NCBI GenBank assembly: GCA_013696045.1
Contig: JACCZH010000242.1
Coordinates: 1-6,850, forward strand
Direction of reading: 5' to 3'
Length of the DNA stretch: 6,850 bases
Origin: Chloroflexia bacterium
GTDB lineage: Bacteria > Chloroflexota > Chloroflexia > Thermomicrobiales > CFX8
Shown here: in pieces, positions 1 to 5,158 of the stretch
Numbering within the stretch: position 1 is the stretch's first letter
How the letters are laid out: each line of letters starts with the position of its first letter
Program-made: the position numbers and the translations under genes
The notes under the pieces: model-generated
What the model saw: only the letters and a program-made list of their open reading frames with translations
Database searches by the model: none
Told to the model about the DNA's origin: nothing

Positions 1-527
1 TCCCGCACCTCGCTCGTCCTGAGCAAGCGGTGGAAGAGTGCGCGCGGATGCTTACACCCGGCGGCAGGCTGGCCCTCTCGATGTGGGATGTGCCCGAAAA
101 CTGCCGCCTGTTTGGCGTACTCACCGAGGCCGTAACGGAGGCAGGGGCGCTTCCATCCACAGACATACCGCTCGGCCCGCCGTTCTTTCACTTTTCGTCC
201 AACGGGACGCTCTGGGCGCTGCTCGCTAACACTGGCCTCGAGCGCGTCGAAGTCCGAAGCCTCTCGTTCATCCACCGGCTCTCCAGTTCGGAGGAGCTTT
301 GGAGTGGTCTCGTCGGCGGGACCGTTCGGACAGCCGCGCTCGTTGCGAGCCAGAGCGAAGACATGCGGCAGAGTATCCGGGCCGCATTCGACCGGCTCGT
401 TTCCAAATACACCGTCGCCGGCGGCCTGAAGATTCCGGTCTCGGTGAAGATCGCGTCGGGGCGGAAGCCGCTTGTTTCAACGATGCCCATGGCGAAGAGT
501 GTCCCAAAGGACAGCACGCCGAATTAA
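1..527 (+). CDS. Class I SAM-dependent methyltransferase, C-terminal part (5' end outside window)
   Basis: The frame is open from base 3 to the TAA at 525-527, giving about 174 residues. The start lies left of the window, and the GTG at base 30 is internal rather than a start. Near the edge it reads HLARPEQAVEECARMLTPGG followed by RLALSMWD. This is the typical block after motif III of UbiE/Methyltransf_11-type enzymes: a helix, a PGG turn, then a strand ending in WD. A later GLERVEV strand and a closing PVSVKIASGRKP block also match this group, whose full length is usually about 260-280 residues. The SAM-binding glycine motif would lie off-window. About 18 residues (LVSTMPMAKS and onward) follow the usual family end and look like an unstructured tail. 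The methyl acceptor cannot be inferred. It converges on the MBL gene to its right. The methyltransferase call is fairly sure; the substrate is unknown. Confidence 0.85.
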   Translation, partial: PHLARPEQAVEECARMLTPGGRLALSMWDVPENCRLFGVLTEAVTEAGALPSTDIPLGPPFFHFSSNGTLWALLANTGLERVEVRSLSFIHRLSSSEELWSGLVGGTVRTAALVASQSEDMRQSIRAAFDRLVSKYTVAGGLKIPVSVKIASGRKPLVSTMPMAKSVPKDSTPN

Positions 528-583
528 GAGTCGCGCTCGGCCAGGGTCGCAAGCTCGTCATTCGTGCCGCCGCCCCGCGGTAT

Positions 584-700
584 CTACCAGCGCGGCCGTA
601 CTCGCGTGGACCGAACCCGGAAGCAGCGCCGGCATCCCTCAGTGCGCATCTCATCAACACGCATGGCGGCGAACAGGCCGATAAACAGTGTGTGATCCAT
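584..700 (-). CDS. Doubtful small ORF, 38 codons, unknown
   Basis: An ATG at 700 (minus strand) is preceded by AAGAGG five bases upstream, a usable Shine-Dalgarno site, and the frame runs to a TAG at 584-586. The product begins MDHTLFIGLFAAMRVDEMRTE and ends in an Arg-rich stretch (RRCFRVRSTRVRPRW). The first 20 or so codons look moderately protein-like; the tail looks like out-of-frame GC-rich DNA. It could be a real small protein, a decayed gene start, or chance. I recognise no family. It is listed only because the start signal is reasonable and the region is otherwise empty. Confidence 0.15.
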   Translation of the reverse strand: MDHTLFIGLFAAMRVDEMRTEGCRRCFRVRSTRVRPRW

Positions 701-709
701 GGTTGCCTC

Positions 710-718
710 TTATCCACA
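710..718 (+). promoter_or_regulatory. Perfect DnaA-box consensus, isolated
   Basis: TTATCCACA is the strict high-affinity DnaA box consensus of many bacteria. It is a single copy in non-coding DNA. I see no second box nearby and no AT-rich unwinding element, so this is not an origin. A given 9-mer is expected about 0.05 times by chance on both strands of a window this size. That makes it suggestive of a DnaA-titration or regulatory site, but not proof. Confidence 0.3.
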
Positions 719-858
719 TTTTCCGCGGAGATGACAGGCGTTCCGCGGCTACCCGGATGATGGCAGAGGCGTGCACGTGAAGCATCGAATAAATGGCGTA
801 GTTCGGGATTCAGCCTAGATAGCTGGAGCTACGACGTCTTTCGTATGGCTCGGATGGT

Positions 859-1677
859 CTACTCAGCCACAGTCCCGTAGCGCCCAGGCGCAAGCCAGAA
901 CGAAAATGAATCGTACTGGAATATATCGCGCTCGGCCGTGGACTCATCCGGAGTGCGACCTGCCCAGATCTCCTCGTACGCTTTGTGCATTCGCTTGATG
1001 TTCTGTGGGGTAAGCGGTACGTCATTATGCGACGGGTAAACAACGTCCACCACGTCAGCCAGCTCCGCCAGTAGCCGCAAGGACTCGCGGTAGGCAACCG
1101 GGTCTGAATACGGACGAAATGAAAACATCGGTCCGGCGTAGACCGCGTCGCCGGGAAACAGCGCCCGCGCCTCACGATCCAGCAACGTTATCCCGCCGGG
1201 CGAGTGGCCAGGGGTATGAAATACCTCAAGCGTCCGGCCTCCGAGATCGATAGTGTCGTCGTGATTCAGCATTGCGGTGGGCTCCTTGCCGGATATCTCG
1301 GCAACGTCCGGGTTGAAGCCACCTGGCAACGGAATCTCATTCAAGTACTCAGCTCCGAACCAGGGCCTGAAACGCTCGTTCGGATAGCCCGAACGTAAAT
1401 CGTCAGCCTCGGTTGGATGCACGAGCACACGTTGAAACCGGAAGCTCGCGCCAATATGGTCGAAGTGAGCGTGGGAGTGCACCACGATCGGATCGCGATC
1501 CGACAGCGACTGCACCAGACCAGCGAAGTCTCCAACGCCCATGCCTGTGTCGAGTACGGCAACATCGCGCTCGCCTTCAACCAGGTAGGATTTCACGTCC
1601 TCGTAGTGCCCCGGCTCGGCGATCATCGTGACGCCGTCGCTAAATTTCACAACATCAAACCAGCCGTGACTCGGCAT
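859..1677 (-). CDS. MBL-fold (metallo-beta-lactamase superfamily) metallo-hydrolase
   Basis: This is a 272-residue cytosolic hydrolase with a complete two-metal site. Numbered from the ATG at 1677, it has HAHFDH (H69, H71, D73, H74), TPGH (H158), FPGD (D177) and PSH (H217). These are the seven ligands of glyoxalase II-like and related MBL enzymes, in the expected order and spacing. A VKSYLVEG strand and VLDTGMG turn near residues 30-48 form the usual N-terminal part of the fold. There is no signal peptide, and no RNase J/CPSF-type extension. I chose the ATG because AGAAGGTG (1684-1691) lies six bases upstream; a GTG at 1686 would add three residues but sits inside that Shine-Dalgarno site. 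It begins about 25 nt after the M50 protease stop and is probably co-transcribed with it. The substrate could be a thioester, a lactone or a phosphoester; sequence alone does not decide. The fold is certain, the function open. Confidence 0.92.
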   Translation of the reverse strand: MPSHGWFDVVKFSDGVTMIAEPGHYEDVKSYLVEGERDVAVLDTGMGVGDFAGLVQSLSDRDPIVVHSHAHFDHIGASFRFQRVLVHPTEADDLRSGYPNERFRPWFGAEYLNEIPLPGGFNPDVAEISGKEPTAMLNHDDTIDLGGRTLEVFHTPGHSPGGITLLDREARALFPGDAVYAGPMFSFRPYSDPVAYRESLRLLAELADVVDVVYPSHNDVPLTPQNIKRMHKAYEEIWAGRTPDESTAERDIFQYDSFSFWLAPGRYGTVAE

Positions 1678-1683
1678 CGTCTT

Positions 1684-1691
1684 CACCTTCT
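1684..1691 (-). promoter_or_regulatory. Ribosome binding site deciding the MBL start
   Basis: On the minus strand this reads AGAAGGTG and stands six bases before the ATG at 1677. The upstream in-frame GTG (1686) is part of this site, so initiation at the ATG is the better model. Confidence 0.6.
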
Positions 1692-1702
1692 ATTTCGTCC
1701 CG

Positions 1703-2827
1703 CTATGCATCGACGCCCAATTCCTGCCGGTACTGCAGGTACCGCAGCAATCCGCTGCGTGTAATCAAACCCACCAGGTTCCCGTCCCGCAGCACCGGTA
1801 TCTGATGGAAATCATGCTCAGCCATCATGCGTAGCACTTCGTTGACCGGCGTCAACTCCGCCACTGTTTGAAGCTCGGCCAGCCCGGTCATCAGTTCCGA
1901 CACTTGACGCCGGGGCCACTCGTCGCGCGAAATCTCCTTGATATCGTTTACCGTGATGATCCCGACCAGCCGGCCGTCGTCACAGACTGGCATCCCCCGC
2001 ACGTTCTGCCCCAGCACGTAGTCATCAACCAGCGTTTGAATGTCGAGACCAGGGTCCACCGTGACCGGATCGTGCTGCATAAGATCATGGACATAGACAT
2101 CCCGCAAGGCCACCTCTTGCTCGACCTGCTGCCGGCCCTGACTGGCGGCGTTCTGCAAGAACCAGCCGATGGCGACACTGTACACACCGTTGATCAGATT
2201 TCCCTGGAAGATGGCGAAGATACCCAGAACGAAGAGCAAGCTACCCAGTAGCGAGCCGATGGTCGCGACAATGCGGGTCGACCGGCGAACGCTACCGGTC
2301 ACCTTCCAGATGATCGAGCGCAGCACCCGCCCGCCGTCGAGCGGAAACCCCGGCAACATGTTGAAGACGGCCAGCACAATGTTAATCAGCGCCAGATAGC
2401 CGACCAGTGCCGACGCCTGCTCGTTGATGTCACCAAGCGCGATGAAGATCGCAGCGAATGTGAGACCGGTCAGGACGCTAACAATAGGTCCGGCAATGGC
2501 GATCTTGAACTCGTCGCCAGGGGATTCGGCGTCCTGTGATATCGCCGCCACTCCACCGAAGATGAAGAGCGTGATGCTAATCACCGGAATGCCGAGTTTC
2601 TGCGCCGTCACCGCGTGACCGAACTCGTGGAGTAACACCGAGAAGAAGAGCAACAGCACCGAGGCCACCGCGACAACCCAGTACTCAGCGTCCGACCATT
2701 CAGGGTAGTTAGTTGGATACTGACCAAGCGCCAGGATGCCTGACAACGCGAAGAAGACGACAAACCAGCTGTAGTGGATTCCCACCGGAATACCGCGAAT
2801 GGACCCTAACCGAATCGACGCTTCCAT
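1703..2827 (-). CDS. M50 family site-2-type intramembrane metalloprotease with two CBS domains
   Basis: This is a 374-residue integral membrane zinc protease of the site-2 protease/SpoIVFB type, which cleaves substrates within or next to the membrane. Numbered from the ATG at 2827, hydrophobic segments lie at about 20-36, 49-66, 106-131, 139-158, 188-207 and 213-228. The HEFGH zinc motif is H67-E68-H71 at the end of the second segment. The third-ligand motif, NMLPGFPLDGG, gives N156 and D164. Two CBS domains follow on the cytosolic side at about 247-301 and 309-367; CBS pairs often bind adenine nucleotides and could gate activity. There is no PDZ domain, which separates it from RseP. It starts SIRLGSIRGIPVGIHYSW, a typical family N terminus. 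The ATG is preceded by GGAGAA (2837-2842); a GTG at 2854 adds nine residues without a good ribosome site. No anti-sigma factor or other obvious substrate is encoded nearby. The family call is firm; the substrate is unknown. Confidence 0.95.
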   Translation of the reverse strand: MEASIRLGSIRGIPVGIHYSWFVVFFALSGILALGQYPTNYPEWSDAEYWVVAVASVLLLFFSVLLHEFGHAVTAQKLGIPVISITLFIFGGVAAISQDAESPGDEFKIAIAGPIVSVLTGLTFAAIFIALGDINEQASALVGYLALINIVLAVFNMLPGFPLDGGRVLRSIIWKVTGSVRRSTRIVATIGSLLGSLLFVLGIFAIFQGNLINGVYSVAIGWFLQNAASQGRQQVEQEVALRDVYVHDLMQHDPVTVDPGLDIQTLVDDYVLGQNVRGMPVCDDGRLVGIITVNDIKEISRDEWPRRQVSELMTGLAELQTVAELTPVNEVLRMMAEHDFHQIPVLRDGNLVGLITRSGLLRYLQYRQELGVDA

Positions 2828-2968
2828 AAATGCATGTTCTCCATCGCGTGACACGGCGGCGTCAACCCAGACTCAGGGAGAGTTGAGCGCCCGTACGCCG
2901 CTGTGCTGGCATCTCTCTCGATTAATCGTAACCTGTCAGACACCGGCATGGAGTGTTCTCGGCGGTAA
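2828..2968. promoter_or_regulatory. Spacer upstream of the M50 gene with a 10-bp perfect palindrome
   Basis: These 141 nt separate the dehydrogenase-family stop from the protease ATG on the same strand. That is long enough for a separate promoter for the protease-MBL pair. A perfect palindrome, CGATTAATCG, sits at 2919-2928, the most AT-rich spot here and about 90 nt upstream of the ATG; it could be an operator half-site pair. On the minus strand TTGACG resembles a -35 box, but no good -10 follows it at 16-18 nt. No terminator-like hairpin with a T tract is visible. The promoter itself is inferred, not seen. Confidence 0.35.
2837..2842 (-). promoter_or_regulatory. Ribosome binding site deciding the M50 protease start
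   Basis: On the minus strand this reads GGAGAA, nine bases before the ATG at 2827. An ATG inside the spacer (2833-2835) is out of frame. The alternative GTG at 2854 lacks a comparable site. Confidence 0.5.
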
Positions 2969-3976
2969 TCAGGGAGTTGCGCGACGCCGTCGCACATGCC
3001 GTACCCGCCTGGGGGCAAACGAAGATGCGTCCGGCAAGCTCAGGATACTCGCCACTTCGACGGCCGTGCGATCCAGCACCTCAGTGTCCGTCGGCACGGC
3101 AATGCCAGGAGTTAACAGCACCCGTTCGAAGCCGCGCAACGGCGAGTCGTCCGGCAGTGGCTCGTAGTTGAAGCGGTCGAGAGCCGCTCCACCGAGCCGC
3201 CTATCCCGCAGTGCCTGGAGCAACGCACCCTCGTCAATAGCCCGGCCATGAGCAGTGTTGACCAACAAAGCGTCCGGGCGCATCAGCGCCAGCTCAGGCG
3301 AATCGATCAGGCGCGTGGTCCGGTTTGAATAACAGACATCAAGAACGATGATGTCCGACATGGCCAGCAGGTCATCAAAGTCAACCTTCGTCGCACCCGA
3401 GCGCAGCGCAGCGCCCTCGCTCTCAAACTGCGTGGCACGCGCCTCCGGCTCTGGCCAATAGACGGTCCGTATCCTGAATTGCGCTGCAAACTCAGCCATT
3501 TTCCAGCCCACCGGAGTGAACCCAACGAAGCCGATTGTGTGGCCAAACAGGGACACCGGACGTTCGAGGTCGAGCCAGCTCCCACCCTGAGCACTACCGG
3601 TCACGAGATCCGAACGCGGGCTAGACTCAGTGGCCAGCGCCTTGATCGCCGCTGGAATCCTCGTGGCCAGTGACAACAATAGCGACCAGCTGCGCTCGGC
3701 ACGGATGCCCGAGGCGATGTTGCTGACGATCTCCAACCGCGGCTGGCTCTGCCCTGCTAGCAGACGCGTCACACGATCCTGCTCGGCCAGCTCTGGTTCG
3801 ATCAGGACGATGGTCCGCGCGAGTGCCAGCGCCTCGTCAGAAGCCGGCTGGCCGGACACAATGACAACGTGCTCACCTGCCTCTTCCGGCAAGCCGGTCC
3901 GGACCTCAACCGACAGGTGGCGAGTCAGCCGCACAGCAAGTTGTCCGTTTGGGTCCCCGACTAGCCAGACCTGCAT
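2969..3976 (-). CDS. D-isomer-specific 2-hydroxyacid dehydrogenase family protein lacking canonical catalytic residues
   Basis: This 335-residue cytosolic protein has the layout of NAD-dependent D-2-hydroxyacid dehydrogenases. Residues 1-100 form the first half of the substrate domain. A Rossmann domain follows at about 105-290 with LFGHTIGFVGF and later LVNTAHGRAIDE, AALDRF and YEPLPDDSPL. Length and order fit the family, but three signature positions differ (numbering from the ATG at 3976). The GxGxxG loop reads GFTPVG, so the central Gly is Thr154. The catalytic Arg of NTARG is His243. The catalytic His of TPHI is Gly291. The partner Glu (E272) is kept. Normal dehydrogenase activity is therefore doubtful. 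The C terminus is an unusual basic tail (APRRVRHVRRRR). The ATG is favoured over the adjoining GTG (3979) because GAGGA (3984-3988) is seven bases upstream. It is divergent from the M42 operon. It may be a pseudoenzyme, or an enzyme with changed chemistry. Confidence 0.87.
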   Translation of the reverse strand: MQVWLVGDPNGQLAVRLTRHLSVEVRTGLPEEAGEHVVIVSGQPASDEALALARTIVLIEPELAEQDRVTRLLAGQSQPRLEIVSNIASGIRAERSWSLLLSLATRIPAAIKALATESSPRSDLVTGSAQGGSWLDLERPVSLFGHTIGFVGFTPVGWKMAEFAAQFRIRTVYWPEPEARATQFESEGAALRSGATKVDFDDLLAMSDIIVLDVCYSNRTTRLIDSPELALMRPDALLVNTAHGRAIDEGALLQALRDRRLGGAALDRFNYEPLPDDSPLRGFERVLLTPGIAVPTDTEVLDRTAVEVASILSLPDASSFAPRRVRHVRRRRATP

Positions 3977-4064
3977 CACGCCGTCCTCGTTTACCGCCCG
4001 AATTTCCTCCTGCCTAGGTTACACTGCCCGGACTGAGCAACATGTAGATGGGAAGGACGCAATA
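3977..4064. promoter_or_regulatory. 88-nt divergent promoter region
   Basis: This spacer separates the ATGs of the minus-strand dehydrogenase homologue and the plus-strand M42 peptidase, so promoters for both directions should lie here or overlap the gene starts. A TACACT at 4020-4025 could be a weak -10 for the plus strand, but no matching -35 stands 16-18 nt before it. CCTAGG (4013-4018) is a 6-bp palindrome near the centre. On the minus strand, GGAGGA at 4005-4010 looks like a ribosome site but has no start codon at a suitable distance; the GAGGA at 3984-3988 is the one used. Shared control of the two transcripts is plausible from geometry only. Confidence 0.4.
4051..4057 (+). promoter_or_regulatory. 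Ribosome binding site of the M42 peptidase
   Basis: GGAAGGA lies seven bases before the ATG at 4065. It fixes the start, even though the frame stays open upstream to about 3630 in antisense to the dehydrogenase gene. Confidence 0.65.
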
Positions 4065-5144
4065 ATGGCAGAGCCGACGCCGATGTTCGATCTAGTGAAG
4101 ACGCTCACCGAGATTCCCGGGCCAACCGGGCAGGAAGACCGTGTCCATGAGTGGTGCGCGGCGCACTGGTCAGGCTTCTCGGAGCATGTCGAGATCACAC
4201 GGGTTGGCAACGTCGTGGCGCGCGTCGGGGGCGAAGGTCCAAGCATCATCCTTCTGGCGCACGGGGATGAGCTCGGATTGATCGTCAAATCGATTACCGA
4301 CAACGGTCTGCTCCACATTTGGCCAACCTCGCGCATCACCAGCAACCGTCCCGCCCACTGGTACAACCCGGTAAACAGCGTGGTGCTGGTTATGGCAGAC
4401 CACGGCGATGTTGACGGCCAGCTGGTTTATGCCAGTGGGCACGTTATCGGTGGCGGCACGGGCCCGGACCATTTCCAGTGGAATGACTGGTTTGTGGACA
4501 TTGGTTACTCGAACCGAGAGGACGTTGAAAAGCTCGGCATTCATCCCGGCACACGCCTGGTCGTTAACCCTCCAACCCGTCGTCTGGGAGACACTATCGT
4601 TGGCAAGGCGCTGGACAATCGCGCGGCGCTCGCAATCGCAACCTCGGTTGCCGAGCGAGCCGACACCTCAGCGTTACACTACCAGTTCTGGATTGGCTCG
4701 ACGATTCAGGAAGAGAACGGGCTGATAGGTGCTGCCAGCGTCGTGGAGTCGCACCCGTTTGAATATGGCATTGCACTGGATGTCGGTCTCTGTGGCGATG
4801 TACCTGGCACGAACAAGGCTAACCACCCATCCGAGCTACGCAAGGGTCCGATCGTCGTCCATCAGGATTCATCGGTAAACTACTCACAAAGAATGACAAT
4901 GGCCCTGGTTGAAACGGCAAGAGGCGCCGGCATTGACGTACAGCAGGCCGTCTACCAGAACTATGGCAGCGATGGGGCCGAGCTCATTCGCCGCGGAGTC
5001 GAGACGGTACTATTGACGATGCCGACGCGCTACACCCATTCTCCGAACGAGATGGTGACCGAACCGGAGCTCGTGGCCTGTGCCGACCTGATTCTCGCCT
5101 TCCTGGAGCGCGAGCCACTCTCCGCCCGTTGGCCGAAGACGTAA
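4065..5144 (+). CDS. M42 family metallopeptidase (aminopeptidase / PepA-TET type)
   Basis: This 359-residue protein is a cytosolic di-metal aminopeptidase; M42 enzymes often assemble into dodecameric tetrahedra that trim peptides from the N terminus. The full ligand and catalytic set is visible: AHGDELG (H66, D68), KALDNR (D184, bridging), QEENGLIGA (E216 general base, E217), ALDVG (D239) and RYTHSPNEM (H325). The insert that carries the dimerisation domain in this family lies at about 73-175, including GHVIGGGTGPDHF and the DIGYSNREDVEKLGIHPG stretch. Length matches the family (about 340-370). No signal peptide is present. The start is set by GGAAGGA seven bases upstream. It is followed after 14 nt by a class V PLP enzyme, so the two are very likely one operon. 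Glutamyl, leucyl or lysyl preference cannot be told from sequence. An endoglucanase label, sometimes given to this family, is not supported. Confidence 0.93.
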   Translation: MAEPTPMFDLVKTLTEIPGPTGQEDRVHEWCAAHWSGFSEHVEITRVGNVVARVGGEGPSIILLAHGDELGLIVKSITDNGLLHIWPTSRITSNRPAHWYNPVNSVVLVMADHGDVDGQLVYASGHVIGGGTGPDHFQWNDWFVDIGYSNREDVEKLGIHPGTRLVVNPPTRRLGDTIVGKALDNRAALAIATSVAERADTSALHYQFWIGSTIQEENGLIGAASVVESHPFEYGIALDVGLCGDVPGTNKANHPSELRKGPIVVHQDSSVNYSQRMTMALVETARGAGIDVQQAVYQNYGSDGAELIRRGVETVLLTMPTRYTHSPNEMVTEPELVACADLILAFLEREPLSARWPKT

Positions 5145-5146
5145 GC

Positions 5147-5153
5147 AAAGGAG
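5147..5153 (+). promoter_or_regulatory. Ribosome binding site deciding the start of the PLP enzyme
   Basis: AAAGGAG lies five bases before the ATG at 5159, just after the peptidase stop (5142-5144). A start at 5129 would overlap the peptidase gene and has no such site. Confidence 0.7.
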
Positions 5154-5158
5154 CACGT

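Larger units (their letters stand above)
528..858. other. 331-nt non-coding stretch between convergent genes
   Basis: This stretch lies between the methyltransferase stop and the stop of the minus-strand MBL hydrolase, so it should hold the 3' ends of two converging transcripts. I find no convincing intrinsic terminator: the only hairpins have 4-5 bp stems and no T tract. It contains a perfect DnaA-box consensus (710-718), two copies of TTCCGCGG exactly 20 bp apart (721 and 741), and one weak small reading frame on the minus strand (584-700). Longer frames that cross it show no recognisable protein family. Confidence 0.6.

Noticed and set aside
268..760. Open frames of about 150 codons on both strands across the methyltransferase end and the following spacer
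   Set aside because: The translations are Arg/Pro/Ala-rich, match no family I recognise, and overlap the real methyltransferase frame.
820..845. Possible terminator: overlapping short inverted repeats (TAGCT/AGCTA and TACGA/TCGTA) just past the MBL stop
   Set aside because: Stems are at most 5 bp, the two compete for the same bases, one has a 2-nt loop, and no T tract follows.
528..858. Possible replication origin suggested by the DnaA box
   Set aside because: There is only one box, no AT-rich unwinding element, and no dnaA, dnaN, parAB or rep gene in view.
2806..3018. 70-codon minus-strand frame bridging the dehydrogenase end and the protease start
   Set aside because: It overlaps both real genes in another frame and has no ribosome site or recognisable motif.
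4005..4010. GGAGGA on the minus strand as a ribosome site for an earlier start of the dehydrogenase homologue
   Set aside because: No ATG, GTG or TTG follows at a usable distance in that frame; the GAGGA at 3984-3988 fits the ATG at 3976.
3630..4064. In-frame open extension of the M42 gene upstream of its ATG, about 145 codons
   Set aside because: It lies antisense to the well-supported dehydrogenase homologue, shows no peptidase-like sequence, and the ATG at 4065 has a good ribosome site and the correct family length.
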